Positions 9,259 through 18,630 of a stretch of 64,000 bases of DNA are shown here, piece after piece. Every line of letters starts with the position of its first letter. Within the stretch, counting starts at the first letter, position 1. The notes under the pieces were generated by a model that made no database searches, had not been told where the DNA came from, and saw only the letters and a list, made by a program, of their open reading frames with translations. Origin of the DNA: Gemmatimonadota bacterium (GTDB lineage Bacteria; Gemmatimonadota; Gemmatimonadetes; Longimicrobiales; Gaopeijiaceae); assembly GCA_022826565.1 (NCBI GenBank), contig JAJDUP010000005.1, positions 62,001 to 126,000 of the forward strand, given 5' to 3'. Position numbers and translations under genes: made by a program.

Positions 9259-11106
9259 CTAGCGCGACCCCAGGAAGGCGGCCGCGGGACCGGCCGCTCG
9301 GCTGCGGCGAACCTGCCGGTTGCCAAAGGCCGTCAGAAGGCTCACGGCGTCGTAGCCGAACCGGAACTGGGCCTGGCTGACTCCTCCCTTCTCGACCGGA
9401 ACGGCGATGTCGAGACGCACCACGTTTCGCGCCCCGGAGGGGAAGGCCACTCGCAATCCGGCGCCGACCGAGGTGCGCAGACCCGAGTCGGTACCGAACG
9501 GCACGTCGCCGCGCCAACCAGCGCCCGCATCGGCGAACAGGGTGATTCCCAGGTCGAAGACATCGCGAAACGGACCATCCAGCACGATCCGGTCCTCCGC
9601 GTGGATCACGGCGCGTTGGGCTGCGGGAAAGTCCTCGCGGTCGTATCCGCGCACGCCGAACGGTCCCCCGAGCGTGAGCTGGAATGGGAGGGTGTTTTGC
9701 CATCCGCCGGCACCGGACACACCGATGACGAAGGTGTGCCGCGGGATCTCCTCGAGTTGCCGGGGTGTCCCTCCGGGGTGCCAGTAGAAGTAGGTCTCGA
9801 ACTCGCCCACGAGATCCTGATAGTCGCCGCCGCCGCCGTCCGGGCGGAACCGCGTGCCTTCGACGCTCAACTCGGTGTTGAAGACCCAGCTGCGTCCGGC
9901 AGCCCCCGCAAACCATCCAAGCCGGGCGCGCAGTTCGCGGCCGTCGCTGCCGAGTGTCGAGGTGCGTCTGGACAGCGACGTCCCCAGCGCGACAAGCACC
10001 TGGGTTCCCACCCGAATGTCCTGCTCGCCGCGAATCGCGTCCAGGCCGCGGCGGGTGATGAAGCGAATGTTGCGCTTGCCGGCCAGGACGTTCAGATAGG
10101 CGCCCCTGCGCGGCTTGACGTGGGGACGAATCGCTTCGACCGTCGCGGAATCCGCTGCCAGGCGCTCGGAGAAGTCGAACCCCGACACGATTTCGACTTC
10201 TCCCGGAAACCGGTCGAAACGCACGTCCTCCCAGGACACCCCACCCCCCAGAACGGTCAGATCACCGGGGCTGCCGAGCCGTCGGCCGAGGGTCAACTCA
10301 CCGAATCGAGTCTCGATGGGCAGGCTGGCGTTGGTGAATGCGGCCCCGGCGGGTCCGACGTAGCGGAACAGGTCTTCGCGGAGGGCGAATGACTCGATAA
10401 ACGCCCACTGCCCCACTTCACCGACGAAGGGATATGCGAGCGACTCGGTGAAGAAGACGCCGGTACGTGTCCGCCCGCCGGAGAAATGTCCGTCGAGACG
10501 TGTGCCGGCCAACCGTTCGGTGCGAAGCTGTGCCCCGAGGTCACGCTGCTCGTCGCGGTTGGTGAGATAGAGGCCCAGCAGGGTGCCGGTGCCCAGGAAG
10601 TTCTCCTCGGTCGCGCTGACGTGCGTTATCAGCAATCCGTCGTCCCACTCGGGCCTGAAATCGAGCTTCAGCGACCAGTCGTCCCGCGTGTCGACGACGA
10701 CGTGGACCTCGTCTTCATCCACCGGCACCGGGTAGACCTGCGCTTCGTCGATGAAGGGCAGGGCCCTGAGGATGCGTTCGGACTCATCGAGAAGCATGGG
10801 GTCAAAGCAGTCACCCGCCCGGAACAGAACCTCGTCTTCGATGAAGCTTCTCCGCGTCTTCCAGTGAACGCGATTCACGACCCAGTTGGCAAACCGGCGC
10901 ATCCCGCTCAGCTCTCGCGCGGAGTCGGCCGGGGGCGTCTCGAAGATCGAGTGATTATCGACGAAAACGTGGCTGATGACGGCCCCCTCACAAGCGCCTG
11001 CCCGCCGGGGATCCGGGGGCGGTTCCTGTCCGGCCGCTTCCATGTCTGCCGCCGCGGCCCACAGCATCATGCTGAGGACCGCCCGACGGACGGTGGAGGC
11101 GGTCAT
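9259..11106 (-). CDS. BamA/TamA (Omp85) family outer-membrane protein
   Basis: 615 residues. An N-terminal signal region (MTASTVRRAVLSMMLWAAAA) is followed by a POTRA-like segment (LLDESERILRALPFIDEAQV and a following beta strand) and a long beta-barrel region rich in alternating aromatic strands. The barrel contains the Omp85 hallmark GGPFGVRGYDRE near residue 465. Omp85 proteins insert or translocate proteins across the outer membrane. With one recognisable POTRA it is shorter than BamA and is more likely a TamA-like or surface-antigen-like member. The open frame runs on upstream to 13617, but that part is antisense to the malic-enzyme gene, so the start is placed at the ATG at 11106. Confidence 0.82.
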   Translation of the reverse strand: MTASTVRRAVLSMMLWAAAADMEAAGQEPPPDPRRAGACEGAVISHVFVDNHSIFETPPADSARELSGMRRFANWVVNRVHWKTRRSFIEDEVLFRAGDCFDPMLLDESERILRALPFIDEAQVYPVPVDEDEVHVVVDTRDDWSLKLDFRPEWDDGLLITHVSATEENFLGTGTLLGLYLTNRDEQRDLGAQLRTERLAGTRLDGHFSGGRTRTGVFFTESLAYPFVGEVGQWAFIESFALREDLFRYVGPAGAAFTNASLPIETRFGELTLGRRLGSPGDLTVLGGGVSWEDVRFDRFPGEVEIVSGFDFSERLAADSATVEAIRPHVKPRRGAYLNVLAGKRNIRFITRRGLDAIRGEQDIRVGTQVLVALGTSLSRRTSTLGSDGRELRARLGWFAGAAGRSWVFNTELSVEGTRFRPDGGGGDYQDLVGEFETYFYWHPGGTPRQLEEIPRHTFVIGVSGAGGWQNTLPFQLTLGGPFGVRGYDREDFPAAQRAVIHAEDRIVLDGPFRDVFDLGITLFADAGAGWRGDVPFGTDSGLRTSVGAGLRVAFPSGARNVVRLDIAVPVEKGGVSQAQFRFGYDAVSLLTAFGNRQVRRSRAAGPAAAFLGSR

Positions 11107-11289
11107 GATTTCATCCGGAATGAGGCCGTGGGGAGCAGGGGGCAGCGACGCGGGGCACAGGCGGCCGGGACTTCTGTGAAGATGATTAGACCGCCCGGCC
11201 CGGCAAAGGGTTGGCGCCGCCCCGCGCAGGCGCGATTGACGCGCATTCGGCGTCTCCGGTAGGATCACTTGCTCGATCAGCTTCACAAC

Positions 11290-13608
11290 ATGGGAGACGA
11301 ATCGTTGTCGACATTCGAAAGCGACGCGCTTGAGTACCACGCCGAGGGGCGCCCGGGGAAGATCGAAGTCGTTCCCACGAAGGCGGTCGCAACCCAGCGC
11401 GACCTGACGCTGGCATACAGCCCCGGGGTGGCCGAGCCGTGCATGGCCATCCACCACGATCCCGAGACGGCGTTTCAGTACACGGCACGCGGCAATCTGG
11501 TGGCCGTGGTGTCCAACGGCACGGCGGTACTCGGATTGGGCAACATCGGCGCGATGGCGGCCAAGCCGGTCATGGAGGGGAAGGGCGTCCTCTTCAAGAA
11601 GTTCGCCGGGATCGACGTGTTCGATATCGAGATCGGGACCGAGGACCCCCACGAGGTCATTCGTTTCTGCCAGTTGCTCGAGCCCACGGTCGGCGGGATC
11701 AACCTCGAGGACATTCGCGCGCCCGAGTGCTTCCTGATCGAGGAGACCCTGAAGAAGACCCTGGAAATCCCCGTCTTCCACGACGACCAGCACGGCACGG
11801 CGATCATCGCAGGGGCGGCCCTGCTCAACGCGCTTGAGATTTCCGGCCGCGATCCTGGCGATGCCCGCGTGGTCTTCAGCGGTGCCGGCGCGTCCGCGCT
11901 TGCCACGGCCCGTCACTGCCTGCGGCTCGGCGTGAAGGCGGAGAACATGCTCATGGTCGACCGCGCCGGGGTGATCTACGAAGGCCGCGAGGAGGGGATG
12001 AACGAGTACAAGGTCCCCTTCGCGACCACGCGAGCGGAACGCACGCTGACCGAGGCGATGGACGGCGCCCACGTCGTCATCGGCCTTTCGGCGAAAGGGG
12101 TGATCACCCCCCGAATGGTGGCGTCGATGGCGCCCCGTCCGATCATCTTCGCCCTGGCGAACCCCGACCCGGAGGTGACGCCCGAGGATGTCGCCGAAGT
12201 CCGCAACGACGCGATCATCGCCACCGGCCGCTCCGACTATCCCAACCAGGTCAACAACGTCCTGGGGTTCCCGTTTCTCTTCCGGGGGGCGCTGGATGTG
12301 AGGGCGCGGACCATCAACCAGCGCATGATGCTCGCCGCGACCCGGGCGCTGGCCGAGTTGGCCCGCGACGACGTGCCGGAGTCGGTGCTGAAGGCCTACG
12401 GCGACGATGCATTCGAGTTCGGGCCCGAATACCTGATCCCGAAACCGTTCGACCCCCGGGTACTGCTGCACGTGGCACCGGCGGTGGCGAAGGCGGCCAT
12501 GGACTCCGGGGTGGCCAGGACCACCGTCGACCTGGAGGAATACCGGCACAAGCTCGAGGCCAGCCTGGGTCCGGGACGCGAGGCGATGCGGAGGATCCTC
12601 GGCCGTGCCAGAAAGGAACCCGCCCGCATTGTTCTGGCCGACGGGTACAACGACCGCGTCCTGCGCGCGGCGGCGCAGGTGGTACAGGAAGGAACCGCCC
12701 GCATCGTCCTCATCGGCAAGCACGACAAGATCCATCGTCGCGGCGCCGAACTGGGGATCGAGCTGGACGGGGTCGAGTGCATCCACCCGCCGTCGGTCGA
12801 GCGCACCCGGTACGCGTACGCGGACGAGTTCTACCGCCGCCGGGCGCGCAAGGGGCTCACGCTGGCCGAAGCGCGCGCCCGCGCCTACCAGCCCGTCTAC
12901 TTCGCCTCGATGATGGTGCGAGCGGGAGACGCCGACGCCATGGTCGCCGGAATCGACTCCAACTACCCGGAGATCCTCAGGCCCGCGCTCGAGGTCATCG
13001 GCACCTCGCCCTCGGTCGACCGCGTCTCGGGGCTCCATATCGTCGCCTTCCGCGACCGCGATCCCCTCTTCTTCGCCGACACGACGGTCAACATCGACCC
13101 GGACCCCGCCACCCTCGCCGAGATCGCGATCTCGGCCGCGAGGTTCGTTGGCGACCTCGGCATCCAGCCCCGGATCGCCATGCTGTCGTTCTCCAATTTC
13201 GGGTCGGTGCGGCACCCCGAAGCCGAGAAGGTCCGGGAGGCCGTGAGGTGGGTCAAGAGACTTGCGCCCGGACTGGCGGTGGACGGCGAGATGCAGGCGG
13301 ACGTGGCGGTCGACGAGCACATCCTCGGGCAGACGTATTCCTTCAGCGACCTTACGGGGCCGGCCAATGTCCTGGTCTTCCCGACCCTGAGCGCCTCCAA
13401 CGCCTGCTACAAACTCATCAGCCAGCTGGGCGACGCCGAGGTCATCGGTCCCATTCTTCTGGGCATGGATCGACCCGTCCACATCCTGCAGCGCGGAAGC
13501 TCGGTGCTGGAGGTCGTGCACCTCATCGGGATTGCATCGGTAGACGCGCGCGCGCCACGCAGTCAAATTAGCAGGTTGGCGGGCGCACGAGGCGCCGCCG
13601 CGGATTAG
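11290..13608 (+). CDS. maeB: NADP-dependent malic enzyme fused to a phosphotransacetylase-like domain
   Basis: 772 residues in the MaeB layout. The malic-enzyme half (residues 1-430) shows TQRDLTLAYSPGVAEPC, the PVFHDDQHGTAI motif and the Rossmann VVFSGAGASALATARHC. The C-terminal half (about 435-770) is the phosphate acetyl/butaryltransferase-like domain, which in MaeB acts as an allosteric sensor (for example of acetyl-CoA). It converts malate to pyruvate with NADP reduction. The ATG at 11290 has no clear ribosome binding site; the TTG at 11305, 8 nt after GGGAG, is a credible alternative. It is followed 29 nt later by PEP carboxykinase, so both C4-to-C3 routes sit together. Confidence 0.93.
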   Translation: MGDESLSTFESDALEYHAEGRPGKIEVVPTKAVATQRDLTLAYSPGVAEPCMAIHHDPETAFQYTARGNLVAVVSNGTAVLGLGNIGAMAAKPVMEGKGVLFKKFAGIDVFDIEIGTEDPHEVIRFCQLLEPTVGGINLEDIRAPECFLIEETLKKTLEIPVFHDDQHGTAIIAGAALLNALEISGRDPGDARVVFSGAGASALATARHCLRLGVKAENMLMVDRAGVIYEGREEGMNEYKVPFATTRAERTLTEAMDGAHVVIGLSAKGVITPRMVASMAPRPIIFALANPDPEVTPEDVAEVRNDAIIATGRSDYPNQVNNVLGFPFLFRGALDVRARTINQRMMLAATRALAELARDDVPESVLKAYGDDAFEFGPEYLIPKPFDPRVLLHVAPAVAKAAMDSGVARTTVDLEEYRHKLEASLGPGREAMRRILGRARKEPARIVLADGYNDRVLRAAAQVVQEGTARIVLIGKHDKIHRRGAELGIELDGVECIHPPSVERTRYAYADEFYRRRARKGLTLAEARARAYQPVYFASMMVRAGDADAMVAGIDSNYPEILRPALEVIGTSPSVDRVSGLHIVAFRDRDPLFFADTTVNIDPDPATLAEIAISAARFVGDLGIQPRIAMLSFSNFGSVRHPEAEKVREAVRWVKRLAPGLAVDGEMQADVAVDEHILGQTYSFSDLTGPANVLVFPTLSASNACYKLISQLGDAEVIGPILLGMDRPVHILQRGSSVLEVVHLIGIASVDARAPRSQISRLAGARGAAAD

Positions 13609-13637
13609 GCGATACACCCGAGTTACGGACTACAATA

Positions 13638-15230
13638 ATGCTTGTGGCAGAAGCACCAATGACCGCTCTGCGCGCCGAAGGACTGGATCCGAAAGGACGG
13701 GTTCGCCGCAACCTCGCGCCCGCGGAACTATACGAAGAGACCCTTCGGCTGGGCACCGGGCGACTGGCGCACGGCGGCGGCCTCGTCACCCTCACCGCCC
13801 CCCACACCGGCCGCTCCCCGAACGACCGCTTCGTCGTCCACGAATCGGGTTCGAGCGGCCTGATCGACTGGGGCGACATCAACGTCCCCATCGCCGAACA
13901 GCACTACGAACTCCTCAAGGCAGGAATCATCGACCGCCTCAACGGCACCGACCTCTACGTCCGCGACGCCAAAGCCGGCGCCGATCCCCGCTACGGCATC
14001 AGGGTCCGCGTGATCTCGGAGAGTCCGTGGCACGACCTCTTCGCACGCAACATGTTCCTGCGGCTGGCCCCCGGCGAGGAAGCGGGTTTCGAACCCGACT
14101 TCATCGTCTACCATGCCCCGTCGATGCAGGCGGACCCCCGCCGTCACGGCACGAATTCCGGCGCGTTCATCGTGGTCAACTTCACGGAGCGCGTCGTTCT
14201 GGTCGGCGGCACCGCATACGCCGGCGAGATCAAGAAGTCCATCTTCTCGGCGCTCAACTTCATGCTGCCGGGCCGCGGCGTCCTGCCCATGCACTGCTCC
14301 GCGAACATCGGGGCGGGGGGCGACACCGCGCTCTTCTTCGGCCTTTCGGGAACCGGCAAGACCACGCTGTCCGCCGACCCGGACCGCCGCCTGATCGGCG
14401 ACGACGAACACGGCTGGAGCGCAGACGGCGTCTTCAATTTCGAGGGCGGCTGCTACGCCAAGACCATCCGCCTCTCACCCCGGGGCGAGCCCGACATCTA
14501 CCGCGCGACACGCATGTTCGGCACGATCCTCGAGAACGTCGTCCTCGACGAGCGCACGCGCGAAGTCGACTACGACTCGGCGGAGATCACCGAGAACACG
14601 CGCGCCTCGTACCCGATCCACTACATCGAGAACGCGGTGCCGTCGGGCCAGGGCGGGCATCCCGAGAACGTCGTGTTCCTCACCGCCGACGCATTCGGCG
14701 TGCTGCCCCCGATCGCCCGCCTCGACACGGCGCAGGCGATGTACCACTTCCTGTCGGGCTACACGGCCAAGGTCGCCGGCACCGAACGCGGGGTCACCGA
14801 GCCGCGCGCGGCCTTCAGCGCCTGTTTCGGGGCGCCCTTCCTGCCGCGGCCCGCGACCGTCTACGCCGACCTCCTCGGCGAGAAGACGCGCGTCCACGAC
14901 GCCAAAGTGTGGCTCGTCAACACCGGGTGGACCGGTGGCCGCTACGGCATCGGCAGCCGCATGAAGCTCGGCTACACCCGGGCGATGCTCGCTGCCGCCC
15001 TCGAGGGCCGCCTTGACGATGCCCCGCACACGGTCGATCCGGTCTTCGGACTGCGGGTTCCGAGCCGGGTCCCGGGAGTGCCGGACGACGTGCTGCTGCC
15101 GCGCGGCACCTGGGCGGACGGGAGCCAATACGACGCGGCGGCCGCGGAGCTGGCGGCCATGTTCAAGAGCAACTTCGAGCGCTTCGCAGGCGGTGCCTCC
15201 GCGGCGGTCAGGGCTGCCGGGCCGGCGTAG
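13638..15230 (+). CDS. pckA: Phosphoenolpyruvate carboxykinase (ATP)
   Basis: 530 residues, full length for the ATP-dependent family. It contains the kinase-1a P-loop GLSGTGKTTLSADPDR near residue 236, the metal/oxaloacetate-binding GDDEHGW and FNFEGGCYAKTI, and the start region TAPHTGRSPNDRFVV. It converts oxaloacetate and ATP to phosphoenolpyruvate and CO2, the entry to gluconeogenesis. Together with the preceding malic enzyme it suggests growth on organic acids or amino acids with flux from the TCA cycle to C3 units. The next gene begins 6 nt after the stop. Confidence 0.97.
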   Translation: MLVAEAPMTALRAEGLDPKGRVRRNLAPAELYEETLRLGTGRLAHGGGLVTLTAPHTGRSPNDRFVVHESGSSGLIDWGDINVPIAEQHYELLKAGIIDRLNGTDLYVRDAKAGADPRYGIRVRVISESPWHDLFARNMFLRLAPGEEAGFEPDFIVYHAPSMQADPRRHGTNSGAFIVVNFTERVVLVGGTAYAGEIKKSIFSALNFMLPGRGVLPMHCSANIGAGGDTALFFGLSGTGKTTLSADPDRRLIGDDEHGWSADGVFNFEGGCYAKTIRLSPRGEPDIYRATRMFGTILENVVLDERTREVDYDSAEITENTRASYPIHYIENAVPSGQGGHPENVVFLTADAFGVLPPIARLDTAQAMYHFLSGYTAKVAGTERGVTEPRAAFSACFGAPFLPRPATVYADLLGEKTRVHDAKVWLVNTGWTGGRYGIGSRMKLGYTRAMLAAALEGRLDDAPHTVDPVFGLRVPSRVPGVPDDVLLPRGTWADGSQYDAAAAELAAMFKSNFERFAGGASAAVRAAGPA

Positions 15231-15236
15231 GGGCCT

Positions 15237-16544
15237 TTGGCGCGCGTCTCGGCCGCAGCGGGCACTCCGGGGGCCCTCAAACAACGACAGGGGCTTTCGC
15301 GGCCCACGGACTGCGCGCGTGGCCGCTCTCGCCGCTCGGCAGGGTTTACCGGGCTGCTCGCGGCGCTGGTCCTGGCGAGCGCCTGCGAGCAGGCCGAGAT
15401 CGTGCAGGACCGCTTCCGCGACCTCACGCCGCATGAAGCCTACGCCGCCTCGCTCGCCGCCGCCGGGCTGGGCGAAACGGCGCTCGCAAGAGACTGGGCA
15501 GCGGCCGGCCGGGACGCACTTGAGAGCCCGGTCACCGTCACGCCTCCCTTCGAAGAGGAAGGCTACATCACGCCCGAGGACCCCTCGGCGGTGGCCTACC
15601 GCATCCACATCCCGCGCGGCCGCAAGCTGGTGTTTGCGGTCTCGCTCGAGTCGGAGCCCGACACCCGCCTTTTCATCGACCTGTTTCGTCTGCCCAACGA
15701 CGGCGGTGACCCGCCGAGGCCGGTGTTCTCTTCGGATTCGCTGTCGCGCGTCTTCACCCACGAGGATCCGTGGCGCGAGGGCGAGTACGTCCTCCGCGTC
15801 CAGCCGGAACTGCTCCGGGGCGGCACCTACCAGGTCATGCTGGGCGAGGAGAACGCCTTCGCCTTCCCCGTCGAGGGTCACGGCCCCACCTCGATTCTGA
15901 GCTTCTTCGGTGCGGCCCGGGACGGAGGCCGCCGCCAGCATCACGGCGTCGATGTCTTTGCGAGGCGCGGCACCCCGGTGCTTGCCAGCGTGGACGGACG
16001 CGCGAGCCGGATCCGCACGACGCGCCTCGGCGGCAAGGTCGTCTGGATCCGCGACTCATTCCGCGAGGCCAGCGTCTACTACGCGCACCTCGACAGCCAG
16101 CACGTGAGCGACGGCGATCTCGTCAAACAGGGCGACACGATCGGCTTCGTCGGCAACACCGGCAACGCCCGCACCACGCCGCCCCACCTGCACTACGGCA
16201 TCTACCGCCGCGGCCAGGGCCCGATCGACCCGTACCCGCTGCTCGCGCCGGCCCGGACAGCCCGCCCCGCGGCAACCGCCGACGCCGCCCTCCTCGGCGC
16301 CCAGGTTCGCCCCCGCAACGACGGGATCCGCCTGCGCGCCGGCCCCGGAACCCGCATCGAGATCCTGCGCGAACTCGCCGCCGAACACGAAATGCGCGTC
16401 CTGGGCGCCGCCGGCGAATGGTTCCGGGTGCGATTGCCCGACGGCGGCGCCGGCTATGTCGCCGCGCGCCTCACCGAGCCGGTCGCCGCGCCGGCGGCAC
16501 GCACCGAGCGCACCGATCCCGACGCACAAGCCCCGGGCAGCTGA
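15237..16544 (+). CDS. M23 family metallopeptidase lipoprotein with C-terminal SH3 domain
   Basis: 435 residues. A hydrophobic stretch ending in LASAC near residue 50 looks like a lipoprotein signal. A middle region of unknown fold (80-220) is followed by the M23 (LytM) domain with HHGVDVFARRGTPV and HLHYGIY, so both zinc-binding motifs (HxxxD and HxH) are present and it should be active on peptidoglycan peptides. A bacterial SH3-like domain covers about 350-420 (IRLRAGPGTRIEIL, WFRVRLPDGGAGYVAARL) and probably binds the wall. The TTG at 15237 is only 6 nt after the pckA stop; it may be translationally coupled. The long basic leader before the signal is odd and a later start is possible. Confidence 0.85.
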   Translation: MARVSAAAGTPGALKQRQGLSRPTDCARGRSRRSAGFTGLLAALVLASACEQAEIVQDRFRDLTPHEAYAASLAAAGLGETALARDWAAAGRDALESPVTVTPPFEEEGYITPEDPSAVAYRIHIPRGRKLVFAVSLESEPDTRLFIDLFRLPNDGGDPPRPVFSSDSLSRVFTHEDPWREGEYVLRVQPELLRGGTYQVMLGEENAFAFPVEGHGPTSILSFFGAARDGGRRQHHGVDVFARRGTPVLASVDGRASRIRTTRLGGKVVWIRDSFREASVYYAHLDSQHVSDGDLVKQGDTIGFVGNTGNARTTPPHLHYGIYRRGQGPIDPYPLLAPARTARPAATADAALLGAQVRPRNDGIRLRAGPGTRIEILRELAAEHEMRVLGAAGEWFRVRLPDGGAGYVAARLTEPVAAPAARTERTDPDAQAPGS

Positions 16545-16592
16545 ACGCAAACGCAAGACGGCCCTGCCGGGCCCCACCGGAGAAACGACCCC

Positions 16593-17066
16593 ATGGCCCG
16601 CCAGTACTGGCTGATGAAGAGCGAACCCTACGTCTATTCGATCGACGACCTCGAGCGCGACGGAACCACCCACTGGGACGGCGTCCGCAACTACGCCGCC
16701 CGCAACCTCATGCGCGACAGGATGCGGATCGGCGACCGCGTGCTCTACTATCATTCCAACGCCAGGCCCCCCGGCGTCGCCGGCATCGCCGAGGTGTGCC
16801 GCGAGTCCTACCCCGATTTCACCCAGTTCGACGAGTCGAACAAGTACTTCGACCCCAAGGCGACCGAGGAGACCCCCCGCTGGTTCATGGTCGACATCCG
16901 CTTCATCGAGAAGTTCGCCGCAGAGGTGAGCCTGCCGCGGATCCGTGCGACGCCCGAGCTTGCGAAGATGGTCCTGGTGAACCGCAGCCGCCTGTCGGTG
17001 CAGCCGGTCACCGAAGCCGAGTACGAGCATATCGTCGCAATGGCGAAGGAGGGGGTGGGAGGATGA
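16593..17066 (+). CDS. EVE domain-containing protein
   Basis: 157 residues matching a stand-alone EVE domain of the PUA-like superfamily, similar to thymocyte nuclear protein 1. Visible family features are MARQYWLMKSEPYVYSIDDL, THWDGVRNYAARNLMRDRM and GDRVLYYHSN, which line the pocket for modified bases. EVE domains bind modified cytosines in DNA or RNA; the target of bacterial stand-alone members is unknown. The stop overlaps the next start by 4 nt (ATGA), so it is coupled to an aldehyde dehydrogenase with which it has no obvious functional link. Confidence 0.92.
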   Translation: MARQYWLMKSEPYVYSIDDLERDGTTHWDGVRNYAARNLMRDRMRIGDRVLYYHSNARPPGVAGIAEVCRESYPDFTQFDESNKYFDPKATEETPRWFMVDIRFIEKFAAEVSLPRIRATPELAKMVLVNRSRLSVQPVTEAEYEHIVAMAKEGVGG

Positions 17067-18520
17067 CGACCCCACACGGCCTCGCGGCCAATTACATAGC
17101 CGGTGAGTGGTCATCAGGGGACGCCTGCGAGAGACTCGCCGTCACCGACCCGGCCACCGGCGAGGCCCTTGGCGCCGTCCCCGACTCGGGCCGGACAGAG
17201 GTCGACCGCGCGGTCGCCGCCGCCAGCGCAGCCTTTCCCGCCTGGCGCCGCACCCCCGTCCCGGAGCGCGCACGCGTCTTCTTCCGCCTCAAGGCGCTGC
17301 TGGACGAGCACCACGACGACCTCGCGGTGAGCCTCTCGCGCGAACACGGCAAGAACGTCGCGGAGACGTGGGGCGAGGTGCAGCGCGGCATCGAAAACGT
17401 CGAGCACGCCGCCGGCATGCCGACGCTCATGATGGGCGACACCCTGGAGGACATCGCCCGCGGCGTCGACTGCGAGACCGTGCGCCAGCCGATCGGCGTC
17501 TTCGCGGTGATCACCCCGTACAACTTCCCCGTGATGATCCCGCTCTGGTTCTGGCCGTACGCGGTCGCCGCGGGCAACACGGTCGTGCTCAAGCCGAGCG
17601 AGCAGGATCCGCTCACGCACCAGCGCGTGGTCGAGCTGGCCGAGCAGGCGGGGCTGCCGCCGGGCGTGCTGAACGTGGTGCACGGTCGCAAGGGGACGGT
17701 GGAGGCGCTGATCGACCACCCGGGCGTGGCAGGGGTGTCGTTCGTGGGGTCGAGCCAGGTGGCGAAGATCGTCTACGAGCGCGCCGGCGCGGCGGGGAAG
17801 CGCGTGCAGGCGCTGGGCGGCGCCAAGAACCACATGATCGTGCTCCCCGACGCCGACCCGGAGATGGTGGCCGAGGCGGTGGTGAGTTCGGTGTTCGGGT
17901 CCGCGGGGCAGCGCTGCCTGGCGGGGTCGGTGGTGGTGGGGGTGGGTGACGCGTACGGACCGATGCGCGAGGGCGTCCTGGACGGGGCGGCCTCGCTCAA
18001 GGTGGGGCGGGGGCTGGATGACGGCGTCGACATGGGGCCGGTGATCTCGGGAGCGCACCGCGACCGCGTCACCGCGTTCATCGACGAGGGCGAGCGCGAC
18101 GGCGCGCGGCTGCTCATGGATGGCCGCGACGCGAGCGTGGCCGGGTACCCGCGCGGCCACTGGGTCGGCCCCACCGTCTTCGAGGACGTGACGCCCGAGA
18201 TGCCGATCGGCAGTGAAGAGGTGTTCGGGCCGGTCGCCGGGCTGGCGCGGGCGGCGAGCCTGGAGGCCGCGCTCGAAATGCTCGCGAAGAGTCGCTACGG
18301 CAACGCGGCCTCGATCTTCACCAACTCGGGCCGCGCCGCGCGGGAGTTCCGCTACCGCGCCGGCATCTCGATGATCGGGATCAACATCGGGGTCGCCGCG
18401 CCGATGGCGTTCTTCCCCTTCGGCGGGACCCGGAACTCCTTCTACGGCGACCTGAAGGCGCAGGGCCGCGACGCGGTGTCGTTCTTCACGGATCAGCGCG
18501 TGGTGATTTCGCGATGGTGA
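17063..18520 (+). CDS. mmsA: CoA-acylating methylmalonate-semialdehyde dehydrogenase
   Basis: 485 residues of the aldehyde dehydrogenase superfamily. The catalytic cysteine is C285 in FGSAGQRCLAGSV. The usual general-base glutamate motif ELGG is replaced by ALGGAKNH, the hallmark of the MmsA branch, where the acyl-enzyme is resolved by CoA instead of water. The ITPYNFPVMIPLWF segment also fits MmsA. It converts methylmalonate or malonate semialdehyde with NAD and CoA to propionyl-CoA or acetyl-CoA in valine, thymine, uracil and inositol breakdown. It overlaps the EVE gene by 4 nt and is followed 110 nt later by an aminotransferase that could make its substrate. Confidence 0.93.
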   Translation: MTTPHGLAANYIAGEWSSGDACERLAVTDPATGEALGAVPDSGRTEVDRAVAAASAAFPAWRRTPVPERARVFFRLKALLDEHHDDLAVSLSREHGKNVAETWGEVQRGIENVEHAAGMPTLMMGDTLEDIARGVDCETVRQPIGVFAVITPYNFPVMIPLWFWPYAVAAGNTVVLKPSEQDPLTHQRVVELAEQAGLPPGVLNVVHGRKGTVEALIDHPGVAGVSFVGSSQVAKIVYERAGAAGKRVQALGGAKNHMIVLPDADPEMVAEAVVSSVFGSAGQRCLAGSVVVGVGDAYGPMREGVLDGAASLKVGRGLDDGVDMGPVISGAHRDRVTAFIDEGERDGARLLMDGRDASVAGYPRGHWVGPTVFEDVTPEMPIGSEEVFGPVAGLARAASLEAALEMLAKSRYGNAASIFTNSGRAAREFRYRAGISMIGINIGVAAPMAFFPFGGTRNSFYGDLKAQGRDAVSFFTDQRVVISRW

Positions 18521-18570
18521 GGCGTGGCCTGTCCGCATCGCGCCGATGCCGCGGAGTGATTCAAGGGCGA

Positions 18571-18599
18571 TGTAATCTCAACATTACAATGTGTAATGT
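18571..18599. promoter_or_regulatory. Operator-like nested palindromes before the aminotransferase gene
   Basis: An AT-rich island in GC-rich DNA. TGTAAT-CTCAAC-ATTACA at 18571-18588 is a perfect inverted repeat with a 6-bp spacer. A second perfect repeat, ACATTAC-AATGT-GTAATGT, covers 18581-18599 and shares an arm. The shared arm contains TACAAT (18585-18590), one base from a consensus -10 box. The block sits 32-60 bp before the aminotransferase start, the right place for a repressor or activator site. The same 18-bp pattern recurs at 41094-41111. The cognate protein is not identified. Confidence 0.6.
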
Positions 18600-18630
18600 G
18601 TAGTTGTCATGTGACCGGGACGGAGCAACC

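Noticed and set aside
11107-13617. Upstream two thirds of a 1452-residue minus-strand open frame joined to the Omp85 protein
   Set aside because: It is exactly antisense to the malic-enzyme gene, is Arg/Gly/His-rich with no family features, and the Omp85 signal peptide starts at 11106.
15770-17062. Long in-frame extension before the MmsA start
   Set aside because: It lies out of frame across the M23 peptidase and EVE genes and is low-complexity Arg/Pro-rich; ALDH homology starts at 17063.
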